Positions 1 through 5,124 of a stretch of 6,553 nt of DNA are shown here, in pieces. The DNA comes from an uncultured Enorma sp. Its GTDB lineage: Bacteria; Actinomycetota; Coriobacteriia; Coriobacteriales; Coriobacteriaceae. Under the pieces are notes generated by a model. The model saw only the letters and a list, made by a program, of their open reading frames with translations. It had not been told where the DNA came from and did no database searches. The first letter of the stretch is position 1; each line of letters opens with the position of its first letter. The translations under genes and the position numbers were made by a program. The stretch covers positions 1 through 6,553 of the forward strand of contig CAJLVH010000113.1 in NCBI GenBank assembly GCA_905210055.1. Direction: 5' to 3'.

Positions 1-1
1 C

Positions 2-142
2 CGCTGCGTCATGAGCATCTCCGAGCTCGGCGCCACCGAGGACATGCTCGAGGACCTCGCCGACTCCACCCTCGTCATGCAGGGCGGCTACCACGTGCTT
101 ACGCGCGATGAGATCGTCGAGGTCCTCCGCGCCAGCCTGTAG
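2..142 (+). CDS. Iron-containing alcohol dehydrogenase, C-terminal fragment (5' end outside window)
   Basis: This is the last 46 codons of a gene that begins before the window, read in the frame starting at base 2 and ending at TAG 140-142. The peptide runs RCVMSISELGATEDMLEDLA and ends TRDEIVEVLRASL. This resembles the C-terminal helical tail of the iron-dependent (group III) alcohol dehydrogenase family: 'P.tLselGi..ed.i..lA', a 'GG' segment, then 'L...Dv.eIlk.al'. Family members reduce aldehydes or oxidise alcohols with NAD(P)H in the cytoplasm. The metal-binding and nucleotide-binding parts lie upstream and cannot be checked. An R1 inverted repeat starts 10 bases after the stop, which probably separates this gene from the flavin reductase downstream. 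The family call rests only on tail similarity and gene end, so the substrate class is unknown. Confidence 0.72.
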   Translation, partial: RCVMSISELGATEDMLEDLADSTLVMQGGYHVLTRDEIVEVLRASL

Positions 143-152
143 AACCGATGAC

Positions 153-185
153 TGTCCCAAAAAGGGACAGGAGCATTTTGGGACA
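153..185 (+). repeat. R1 inverted repeat, copy 1
   Basis: This 33-base element has perfect 10-base outer arms, TGTCCCAAAA (153-162) and TTTTGGGACA (176-185), around a 13-base middle. An alternative inner hairpin pairs TGTCCC (153-158) with GGGACA (164-169). It starts 10 bases after the alcohol dehydrogenase stop. It is identical to the copy at 2015 and, inverted, differs at one base from the copy at 3351. The two competing hairpins and the place after a stop fit a REP-like element or a transcript 3' end. An AGGAG at 169-173 inside it lies 14 bases before ATG 188, too far to be a convincing ribosome site. Confidence 0.88.
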
Positions 186-219
186 TCATGTCAAAGTACC
201 CCAGTGACGTTTTGACGAT

Positions 220-224
220 GGAGG
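220..224 (+). promoter_or_regulatory. Ribosome binding site that decides the flavin reductase start
   Basis: GGAGG at 220-224 is followed by a 5-base spacer and GTG at 230. It is far better placed than anything before the in-frame ATGs at 188 and 218, and is the reason for choosing the GTG start. Confidence 0.6.
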
Positions 225-229
225 CAATC

Positions 230-790
230 GTGAAGAGGAACATCGGTGCTAAGCCCGCGCTCTACCCCATGCCTGTGATCGTAGTGGGTGCCATGAACGG
301 TGACGAGCCCACCTGGACGCTCGTCGCGCACACGGGCATCCCCAGTCACAGCAAGATCATGGTGAGCCTCGCTGGCGCGCACTTCATCAACCAGCGCATC
401 AAGCAGGCGAGTGTGCTCTCCGTGAACGTGGTTGACGAGTCCTGGCTCGACCGCGCGGACTTCTGTGGCAGCGTGAGCGGCGCGCGAGAGAGTAAGGCCG
501 ACGTCTTTGCCTGGACGGCAGGCGAGGCCGGCACTCCGCTCATCGACGACGCCAAGCTCTCCATGGAGTGCCGCGTGGAGGACGTCTACGAGATCGACCA
601 CTTCGAGAACTTCATCTGCTCGGTGGTTGGTACCTATGCGGACGACTCGATTGTGACCGAGGACGGTAAGGTCGATGTGGCCGCGCTGCGCCCCGTGCTC
701 TTCGAGATGCCTACCTACACCTACCTCGCCACGGGCGAGAAGATCGCCGACTGCCTGAGCTTCGCCAAGGTGCGTAAGGCGACCGAATAA
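230..790 (+). CDS. Flavin reductase family protein (FMN-binding split barrel)
   Basis: This 186-residue protein of the flavin reductase / flavoredoxin family probably binds FMN and passes electrons from NAD(P)H or a partner protein to flavin or an acceptor in the cytoplasm. The family-like features are the N-terminus MKRNIGAKPALYPMPVIVVG, a first barrel strand with GAMNG, the HTGIPSHSKIMVSL strand, and SVNVVDESWLDRADFCGSVSG, which matches the usual 'vn.p...l...d.cG..SG' segment. The C-terminal half has the strand FICSVVGTYADD and ends near YLATGEKIADCLSFAKVRK. GTG 230 is chosen because GGAGG lies 5 bases upstream and the family usually starts just before 'NIGAKP'. ATG 188 (200 residues) is the alternative and would begin 2 bases after repeat R1. 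It opens a tight unit with the next two genes (31 and 8 bases apart), suggesting it supplies reduced flavin or electrons to them. The family is fairly sure, the substrate unknown. Confidence 0.85.
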   Translation: MKRNIGAKPALYPMPVIVVGAMNGDEPTWTLVAHTGIPSHSKIMVSLAGAHFINQRIKQASVLSVNVVDESWLDRADFCGSVSGARESKADVFAWTAGEAGTPLIDDAKLSMECRVEDVYEIDHFENFICSVVGTYADDSIVTEDGKVDVAALRPVLFEMPTYTYLATGEKIADCLSFAKVRKATE

Positions 791-821
791 TCCAAGGTGC
801 AGGTGTAGATTGGAGAAGAAC

Positions 822-1469
822 ATGTTTACAAGAAGAACCTTCCTAGCCGTCGCCGCCACTGCTACCTCATTACTTGCCGGATGCTCCTCCGAGAACGCTG
901 ATGGATCGGCAAACGACGCTCCTGACCAGGGCGAACCCTCCGTTTCTGACGAGCCTGCGGTTGACACCAACGACGGTTCGGAGGCGGCGGCAACCGGCGC
1001 AACCCTCGTCGCGTACTTCTCGGCCACGGGCAACACGGAGGGCGTGGCGACCGCGATCGCCGAGGGTCTGGGTGCGGCCATCTTCGCTATCGAGGCGGCC
1101 GAGCCCTACACCGAGGCTGATCTGAACTACAACGACGACGCCTCCCGTGTGAGCGTCGAGCGAGCGGATGGGGTCAACCCTGAGCTCGCGCAGGTCACGC
1201 CCGACGGCTGGGACGGATACGACGTAGTTCTTCTCGGCTACCCGATCTGGTGGGGCGAGGCGGCCTGGCCGCTGCACACGTTCGTGGTGGGCAACGATTT
1301 CACCGGCAAGACCGTGGTGCCGTTCTGCACGTCGGGCTCCTCAGGTATCGGAGACAGTGCCGATGCCCTTGCGGAGCTTGCCGGCTCCGGTGACTGGCGT
1401 GAAGGTGAGCGCTTCTCTGCCGACGCCGGCGACGATGCGGCTGATTGGGCCGCTGGCCTCGAGCTATAA
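822..1469 (+). CDS. Tat-exported flavodoxin lipoprotein
   Basis: This 215-residue protein carries one flavodoxin domain behind an export signal. The N-terminus MFTRRTFLAVAATATSLLAGC has a twin-arginine motif (T-R-R-T-F-L, residues 3-8), a short hydrophobic stretch, and a lipobox LLAGC with Cys21 as the predicted lipidated residue. An acidic, Ser/Ala-rich linker (about 22-59) leads to the domain. The FMN phosphate loop is SATGNT (67-72), followed by a YDVVLLGYPIWWGEAAWP segment and FCTSGSSGIG near the flavin-ring side, as in the 'flavodoxin_4'-type family. ATG 822 is chosen because GGAG at 812-815 is 6 bases upstream; TTG 810 would overlap that site. The signal predicts folding with cofactor in the cytoplasm, export by Tat and anchoring on the outer face of the membrane. 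It lies 31 bases after the flavin reductase and 8 bases before the next gene, so co-transcription is likely. Its redox partner is unknown. Confidence 0.88.
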   Translation: MFTRRTFLAVAATATSLLAGCSSENADGSANDAPDQGEPSVSDEPAVDTNDGSEAAATGATLVAYFSATGNTEGVATAIAEGLGAAIFAIEAAEPYTEADLNYNDDASRVSVERADGVNPELAQVTPDGWDGYDVVLLGYPIWWGEAAWPLHTFVVGNDFTGKTVVPFCTSGSSGIGDSADALAELAGSGDWREGERFSADAGDDAADWAAGLEL

Positions 1470-1477
1470 GGAGGATC

Positions 1478-2014
1478 ATGAACATCGTCATCTTGCAAGG
1501 CAGCCCCAACCGCGACGGCTCCACCGCCATCCTCTGCGATGAGTTCGCACGCGGTGCCCGCGAGGCGGAGCATGCCGTTGCGCGCATCGACGTAGCGCGC
1601 GCGGACGTAAAACCGTGCACGGGCTGCGTTGCCTGCGGCTACGGTGCGCGCCCATGCGTCCAGCGCGATGGCATGGTCGCGATCCTAGACAAGATTCTCG
1701 CTGCCGACCTGATCGTCTTCGCCACGCCGCTCTACTATTACGGTATGACGGCTCAGCTCAAGGCCGTGGTCGACCGGTTCTGTTCCGAGAACTCCGCCAT
1801 CACGGGCAAGCATCTGCACAGCATCCTGCTTGCGGTGGCGTGGAACGCGGACAGCTGGACCTTCGATGCGCTCGAGGCTCACTACGACACGCTGGTGCGC
1901 TACCTCAGCATGCATGACTGCGGGCGCGTACTCGGTTACGGCTGCGGCATGCCGTCCATGACGCGCGCCTCGAAGGCGCCGCGGCAGGCATACGAGCTGG
2001 GACGCTCGTTGTAA
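1478..2014 (+). CDS. NAD(P)H-dependent FMN reductase / iron-sulfur flavoprotein-like oxidoreductase
   Basis: This 178-residue flavodoxin-fold protein starts MNIVILQGSPNRDGSTAIL. The GSPNRDGST loop (8-16) is the FMN phosphate-binding site typical of NADPH-dependent FMN reductases. A compact cysteine motif follows: C47-x2-C50-x2-C53-x6-C60 (PCTGCVACGYGARPC). Then come DGMVAILDKILAADLIVFATPLYYYGMTAQLK, the usual 'DDm..i..kl..aD.ivf.sPvY' block, and a C-terminus ending AYELGRSL. The cysteine spacing resembles that of iron-sulfur flavoproteins of the Isf type, which bind a 4Fe-4S cluster. Many relatives carry similar cysteines without a proven cluster, so the cluster is possible rather than shown. 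ATG 1478 follows AAGGAGG (1468-1474), which overlaps the previous gene's stop; only 8 bases separate the genes, so they are probably translationally linked. The upstream ATG at 1445 lies inside the previous gene and lacks a ribosome site. Confidence 0.87.
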   Translation: MNIVILQGSPNRDGSTAILCDEFARGAREAEHAVARIDVARADVKPCTGCVACGYGARPCVQRDGMVAILDKILAADLIVFATPLYYYGMTAQLKAVVDRFCSENSAITGKHLHSILLAVAWNADSWTFDALEAHYDTLVRYLSMHDCGRVLGYGCGMPSMTRASKAPRQAYELGRSL

Positions 2015-2047
2015 TGTCCCAAAAAGGGACAGGAGCATTTTGGGACA
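2015..2047 (+). repeat. R1 inverted repeat, copy 2
   Basis: Identical to copy 1 at 153 over all 33 bases, with arms TGTCCCAAAA (2015-2024) and TTTTGGGACA (2038-2047). It begins at the first base after the oxidoreductase TAA (2012-2014). It closes the three-gene redox unit and separates it from the flavodoxin gene at 2093. Confidence 0.9.
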
Positions 2048-2053
2048 TACTTA

Positions 2054-2070
2054 CGGCAGGAGTCCTGCCG
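2054..2070. promoter_or_regulatory. 17-base perfect dyad upstream of the flavodoxin gene (possible operator)
   Basis: CGGCAGGA (2054-2061) and TCCTGCCG (2063-2070) form perfect 8-base arms around one central G. It lies 6 bases after repeat R1 and 22 bases before the flavodoxin ATG, just ahead of its AAGGAG. A symmetric site so close to the start could be a repressor operator or a leader hairpin. No T-run follows, so it is a poor intrinsic terminator. The binding protein is unknown. Confidence 0.4.
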
Positions 2071-2092
2071 GGTATGTGAAGGAGATGGTCTT

Positions 2093-2557
2093 ATGAAAAA
2101 GACGTTGGTGGCATTTTTCTCTGCTAGTGGCGTGACGGCGCGGGCGGCGCGCGCGATCGCTGAGGCAACGGGCGCCGACCTCTTCGAGATCGAGCCCGCC
2201 GAGTACTACACGGCGGCGGATCTTGATTGGACGAATAAGCGCAGCCGCAGCTCGCTTGAGATGGAAGATGAGGCCTGCCGTCCCGCGATCGCGGATGCCG
2301 TCGCAGATATGGATGCCTACGACACCGTGTTTCTCGGCTTTCCCATCTGGTGGTACGTGGAGCCGCGCATTGTGGACACGTTCCTCGAGGCGTATGACTT
2401 CGCCGGCAAGACGGTGATTCCCTTCGCGACATCGGGCAGCAGCGGCATCGGCGGCGCGGAGCGTCGCATGCACACGGTGTGCCCTGCAGCTGCGTGGAAG
2501 CCGGGTGCGCTGCTCAACGGTGTCGACGCGGCTGCGTGGGCGAGGCATGTATCGTAA
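2093..2557 (+). CDS. Flavodoxin (cytoplasmic)
   Basis: This 154-residue, single-domain flavodoxin has no signal peptide, so it should act as a soluble one-electron carrier in the cytoplasm. It starts MKKTLVAFFSASGVTARAAR, with the FMN phosphate loop at SASGVT (10-15). This varies from the classic S-x-T-G-N-T, a change I recall as common in this subfamily. Further on are LFEIEPAEYYTAADLDW, then DTVFLGFPIWWYVEPRIVDTF and VIPFATSGSSGIGGAE, which line up block by block with the exported flavodoxin at 822. The two are clearly paralogues. Length is normal for the family. ATG 2093 has AAGGAG (2079-2084) 8 bases upstream. The gene stands alone between repeat R1 (2015) and repeat R2 (2556), with a perfect 17-base dyad just ahead of it that may regulate it. 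R2 overlaps its stop codon. Confidence 0.9.
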   Translation: MKKTLVAFFSASGVTARAARAIAEATGADLFEIEPAEYYTAADLDWTNKRSRSSLEMEDEACRPAIADAVADMDAYDTVFLGFPIWWYVEPRIVDTFLEAYDFAGKTVIPFATSGSSGIGGAERRMHTVCPAAAWKPGALLNGVDAAAWARHVS

Positions 2558-2594
2558 ATGATAATTTCAGTACCTGGTACTGAAATTATCATTT
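2556..2594. repeat. R2 palindrome, copy 1 (possible bidirectional terminator)
   Basis: A perfect 39-base palindrome with 19-base arms around a central T (2575). The core arm is TGATAATTTCAGTACC, and the centre reads TACCTGGTA. It begins inside the flavodoxin stop codon (2555-2557) and ends in a T-run (ATTTT). A-rich on the left, paired in the middle and T-rich on the right, it could end transcripts from either strand. It also occurs at 3863 and 6156. Because it contains ATG on both strands, it gives an artificial open leader, MIISVPGTEIII, in whichever direction it is read. Confidence 0.92.
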
Positions 2595-2614
2595 TGCAGA
2601 TGAGGGGAGCGATG

Positions 2615-3345
2615 ATGGGAGAGAAGACATTGGCTTGTGGCATGGAGGCGCTTGCAGCGAAGGATCCGGAGTTCGCCGAGCGTTTCGCGTACTTTGCGGG
2701 CGAGGAAGTGCCGAGCGACCCGGCCGCCGAGTTGCCTGCTTGCGAGCGCTACCTGGCGGTGCTCGCGGCACTCTTGGGCTGCCAGGGCGTTGACGACTTT
2801 CGCGCCGTGCTGCCCGAAGCGCTCGATGCGGCACTTTCGCCCGTCGAGGTGAAGGAAGTCGTCTACCAGGCGTGCGCGTACCTCGGTATCGGGCGTGTGC
2901 GGCCGTTTTTCGATGTGACGAACGAGGTGCTCGCGGCGTGGAGCTGCCGCTGCCGGCTCAAGGTACGACGACGCTCGAGACGCGCGGTACCGCCGGCAAC
3001 CAGAAGCAGATTGAGTACTTCGGCGAAGGCATGCGCGAGAACTGGAAAGCCGGCGCTTCCGAGCGTGCGACCGTCAACCGTTGGCTCGCGGAGAATTGCT
3101 TCGGCGACTACTACACGCGCGGCGGCCTGTCCGACCTCGATCGCGAGATGATTACGTTCTGCTACATCGTGGCGCAGGGCGGTTGCGAGCCGCAGGCAAC
3201 GGCGCACGCGGGTGCCAACATGAACCTGGGGCGCGACCGCGACTTCCTGTACCGCGTGGTCATGCAAATCTTGCCCTACATCGGCTACCCACGCAGTCTG
3301 AATGCGCTCACCTGCATCGATAACGCCGCTGCATCGCGCGCGTGA
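2615..3345 (+). pseudogene. Carboxymuconolactone decarboxylase (CMD) family protein, two-domain, frameshifted
   Basis: Two reading frames together make one CMD-family protein of about 243 residues. The first frame starts MGEKTLACGMEALAAKDPEF and runs through LSPVEVKEVVYQACAYLGIG to FFDVTNEVLA. Homology-like sequence then resumes one frame over as GVELPLPAQGTTTLETRG, through QIEYFGEGMRENWKAG, CYIVAQGGCEPQATAHAGAN and VMQILPYIGYPRSLNALTC, to TGA 3343-3345. The switch falls at about 2932-2938, in a GC-alternating run (CTCGCGGCG). Loss of 1 base, or of 4 by slippage, would explain it. Unrepaired, the first frame runs as Arg-rich nonsense to 3151. The start is ATG 2615, with GGGGAG (2604-2609) 5 bases upstream; ATG 2612 is close behind, and starts inside repeat R2 are spurious. 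CMD proteins range from decarboxylases to AhpD-like peroxidase partners; substrate unknown. It could be a true pseudogene or a sequencing error. Confidence 0.85.
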
Positions 3346-3350
3346 ACCAA

Positions 3351-3383
3351 TGTCCCAAAATGCACCTGTCCCTTTTTGGGACA
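3351..3383 (-). repeat. R1 inverted repeat, copy 3 (opposite orientation)
   Basis: This copy matches the reverse complement of the copies at 153 and 2015 with one substitution (A at 3364 instead of T). The arms are TGTCCCAAAA (3351-3360) and TTTTGGGACA (3374-3383). It begins 6 bases after the CMD stop and lies before the cupin gene. With copy 2 it forms an inverted pair enclosing the flavodoxin and CMD genes. Confidence 0.88.
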
Positions 3384-3386
3384 TCT

Positions 3387-3417
3387 GACCCATTTCGACC
3401 CCGTCCCTAAATGAGTC
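3387..3417. repeat. Imperfect dyad next to R1 copy 3
   Basis: GACCCATTT (3387-3395) and AAATGAGTC (3409-3417) pair at 8 of 9 positions around a 13-base loop, CGACCCCGTCCCT. It starts 3 bases after R1 and ends 10 bases before the cupin ribosome site. It could be a second module of the same repeat, a hairpin in the cupin leader, or chance. No other copy is in the window. Confidence 0.35.
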
Positions 3418-3437
3418 ATGTTTGGATGGAGGATATC

Positions 3438-3857
3438 ATGACAGAGCACACTGACTTCACCCCCATGTTCGGCATGGGCAGCCCTAACGACGCGTACGCG
3501 CAGTACTTCATCGGGAATTCGTACCTCAACCCGCTGACGAGCGCTGCAGAATGCGGCGTGGGGCTCTCGAACGTCACCTTCGAGCCGGGCTGCCGCAACA
3601 ACTGGCACGTGCACCACGCCACCAAGGGCGGTGGACAGATCCTCATCGTGACGGACGGTCGCGGCTGGTACCAGGAGTGGGGGAAAGACCCGCAGGAGCT
3701 CACGCCGGGTACCGTCGTGGTCATCCCCGCCGGCGTGAAGCATTGGCACGGCGCCGCACGCGACAGCTGGATGAGCCACATTGCGTTCGAAGCGCCCGGC
3801 GAGGGTTGCGGCAACGACTGGCTCGAGCCCGTCACGGACGAGCAATACCCAGCGTAG
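3438..3857 (+). CDS. Cupin domain-containing protein
   Basis: This 139-residue protein is a single cupin beta-barrel. Motif 1 is at about 51-76 (GCRNNWHVHHATKGGGQILI), with candidate metal ligands His57 and His59 and with Gln67 near the place usually held by Glu. Motif 2 is GTVVVIPAGVKHWHGA (91-106), with His102 as the likely last ligand and His104 nearby. The pattern resembles the small manganese-type cupins that include bacterial hydroxynitrile lyases; most relatives have no known substrate. ATG 3438 has GGAGG (3428-3432) 5 bases upstream. The in-frame ATGs at 3411 and 3426 lack a good site, and 3411 lies inside a dyad. It stands alone between R1 (3351) and R2 (3863), next to CMD and aldo/keto reductase genes that are often its neighbours, so it probably acts on the same or a related small metabolite. 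Confidence 0.88.
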   Translation: MTEHTDFTPMFGMGSPNDAYAQYFIGNSYLNPLTSAAECGVGLSNVTFEPGCRNNWHVHHATKGGGQILIVTDGRGWYQEWGKDPQELTPGTVVVIPAGVKHWHGAARDSWMSHIAFEAPGEGCGNDWLEPVTDEQYPA

Positions 3858-3861
3858 GAAA

Positions 3862-3896
3862 ATGATAATTTCAGTACCTGGTACCGAAATTATCAC
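3862..3896. repeat. R2 palindrome, copy 2
   Basis: Same 33-base core as the copies at 2556 and 6156, with one substitution, C at 3885 for T, giving one A/C mismatch in a + strand hairpin. A minus-strand transcript would keep a U-G pair there. The arms are 16 bases around T 3879. It begins 4-5 bases after the cupin stop (3855-3857) and ends about 20 bases before the aldo/keto reductase ribosome site. Confidence 0.9.
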
Positions 3897-3914
3897 TCTG
3901 AAGTAGTTTTACAT

Positions 3915-3919
3915 GGAGG
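3915..3919 (+). promoter_or_regulatory. Ribosome binding site that decides the aldo/keto reductase start
   Basis: GGAGG at 3915-3919 directly abuts the first in-frame ATG (3920), which therefore cannot use it. It is 6 bases before ATG 3926, which is taken as the start. Confidence 0.65.
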
Positions 3920-3925
3920 ATGACC

Positions 3926-4951
3926 ATGGTAGATATGCGGTACACGACGCTTGGACACTCCGGCATCACGATTCCGCGCCTGTGCTTGGGTGGTATGAGT
4001 TTCGGGCGCGCGTCGGCGGACTTCCACCAGTGGACGATCGGGCCGGATGAGACGCGTGCTGTCATCAAGCGTGCGCTCGAGCTGGGTGTGAATTTCATCG
4101 ACACGGCCAACTGCTACGCGCACGGCACGAGCGAAGAGTACATCGGCACCGCCTTGCGCGAGCTTGGCGTTCAGCGCGACCAGGTGGTTCTCGCCAGCAA
4201 GGTCTTCTTCAACGAGGGCGGGCTCTCGCGTGAGGCGATCAACCGCGAGATCGACGGCACGCTCGCGCGCCTGGGCACGGATTACCTGGACCTCTACATC
4301 ATCCATCGCTTTGACTACAACGTGCCCGTCGAAGAGACCATGGAGGCGCTCGACGGCCTCGTGCAAGCCGGCAAGGTGCGCGCCCTGGGCGCGAGCGCGA
4401 TGTACGCCTACCAGCTCCATAACATGCAGGTCGTGGCCGAACAAAACGGCTGGAGCCCGTTCACGAGCATGCAGTGCCACTACAACCTGCTCTACCGCGA
4501 GGACGAGCGCGAGATGATTCCCGTGTGCCGCCAGTTCGGCATGGCGCTCACGCCCTACAGCCCACTCGCGTCCGGGCATCTGTGCCGTCCTACCTGGGAC
4601 TCCGCGTCCAAGCGTTCGACGACCGACGCCACGATGCGCAACAAGTACGACGCGGACCGCGAGCGCGATATGCCCATCGTAGCGCGCGTGGCCGAGCTGG
4701 CCGAGCGCCATGGCGTCCCCATGTCGCGCATTGCGCTCGCCTGGCATTGGGCACGCGGCGTGGAGGCACCGATCGTGGGCTGCTCGTCGCCGGCGCGCGT
4801 GGATGACGCGGTGGCGGCGCTCGACGTGGTGCTCACGGCAGATGAGGTCGCCTACCTTGAGGAGCCGTACACGGCGCACGAGCTTGTGGGCCCGGCGGCG
4901 CGCCCCGGTGAGAAGCCGCTTGCAGGTACCACAAACCCCAACGCGAAATAA
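3926..4951 (+). CDS. Aldo/keto reductase
   Basis: This 341-residue soluble enzyme of the aldo/keto reductase superfamily reduces carbonyl groups with NAD(P)H in a TIM-barrel fold. The catalytic tetrad is visible: Asp59 (FIDTANCYAHG), Tyr64, Lys92 (VVLASK) and His127 (LDLYIIHRFD). The N-terminus RYTTLGHSGITIPRLCLGGM matches the usual 'm.yr.lG.sGl.vs.l.lG' opening. Later blocks are MQCHYNLLYREDE, LTPYSPLASGHL and the cofactor-binding end APIVGCSSPARVDDAVAAL. Length is normal. ATG 3926 is chosen because GGAGG at 3915-3919 is 6 bases upstream; ATG 3920 touches that site, and ATG 3935 is a less likely internal start. It follows repeat R2 (3863), which may end the cupin transcript, and no strong promoter is seen between them, so read-through is possible. 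The substrate is unknown. Confidence 0.93.
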   Translation: MVDMRYTTLGHSGITIPRLCLGGMSFGRASADFHQWTIGPDETRAVIKRALELGVNFIDTANCYAHGTSEEYIGTALRELGVQRDQVVLASKVFFNEGGLSREAINREIDGTLARLGTDYLDLYIIHRFDYNVPVEETMEALDGLVQAGKVRALGASAMYAYQLHNMQVVAEQNGWSPFTSMQCHYNLLYREDEREMIPVCRQFGMALTPYSPLASGHLCRPTWDSASKRSTTDATMRNKYDADRERDMPIVARVAELAERHGVPMSRIALAWHWARGVEAPIVGCSSPARVDDAVAALDVVLTADEVAYLEEPYTAHELVGPAARPGEKPLAGTTNPNAK

Positions 4952-5042
4952 TCTTCCTGCAGAGACATTCGCACGTCTGCATGGCTAAGGACTATCGACG
5001 TCGTAAAATCGGCGCGGGTGCTGTGCTGTTCTGTCAACGGTC

Positions 5043-5069
5043 GGCTCGCTCTGTGAGCCTTCTGTCTTC
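5043..5069 (+). terminator. Candidate intrinsic terminator after aldo/keto reductase
   Basis: GGCTCGC (5043-5049) pairs with GTGAGCC (5053-5059) over 7 positions, one of them G-U, around a TCT loop. T-rich sequence, TTCTGTCTTC, follows. It lies 91 bases after the aldo/keto reductase stop and ahead of the hydrolase promoter region. The T-run is interrupted, so this is moderate evidence. Confidence 0.4.
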
Positions 5070-5080
5070 AAACTTCCTCG

Positions 5081-5110
5081 GTGGCATTGTATTGACAAGA
5101 ATGATATATT
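5081..5110 (+). promoter_or_regulatory. Candidate promoter for the alpha/beta hydrolase
   Basis: TATATT (5105-5110) is a good -10 hexamer, with GTGGCA (5081-5086, 4 of 6 matches to TTGACA) 18 bases before it. The stretch is clearly AT-rich against the surroundings. A start near 5117 would give a leader of about 35 bases. A perfect TTGACA at 5092-5097 is too close to this -10 and has no -10 of its own at normal spacing. Confidence 0.4.
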
Positions 5111-5124
5111 CGTCAACTTGTTGA
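5092..5124. promoter_or_regulatory. Overlapping dyads across the hydrolase promoter (possible operator)
   Basis: TTGAC (5092-5096) and GTCAA (5112-5116) are inverted arms, with GAAT/ATTC as inner arms offset by two bases. The dyad spans the proposed -10. TCAAC (5113-5117) and GTTGA (5120-5124) form a second, perfect dyad around TT. Overlap with the -10 suggests a repressor of the TetR or MarR kind, but no regulator gene lies in the window. Confidence 0.4.

Noticed and set aside
191..1081. Long open frame on the minus strand opposite the flavin reductase and flavodoxin genes
   Set aside because: It is the complement of two well-supported genes, has no recognisable domain, and is His/Arg/Val-rich as expected for GC-rich antisense frames.
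1445..1477. Earlier in-frame ATG for the cysteine-rich oxidoreductase
   Set aside because: It lies inside the flavodoxin gene with no ribosome site. ATG 1478 has AAGGAGG and starts the family-like MNIVILQGSPN.
3893..4879. 328-codon open frame on the minus strand opposite the aldo/keto reductase
   Set aside because: The + strand gene has a full catalytic tetrad and ribosome site. The minus frame has Arg/His-rich sequence with no family features.
5092..5097. Perfect TTGACA as the -35 of the hydrolase promoter
   Set aside because: The only good -10 (5105) is just 7 bases downstream, and no -10-like hexamer lies at 16-18 bases. It is better read as a dyad arm.
4981..5123. Possible 47-codon small gene in the gap between the aldo/keto reductase and hydrolase
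   Set aside because: No ribosome site precedes the ATG, the sequence shows no family features, and it runs through the candidate terminator and promoter.
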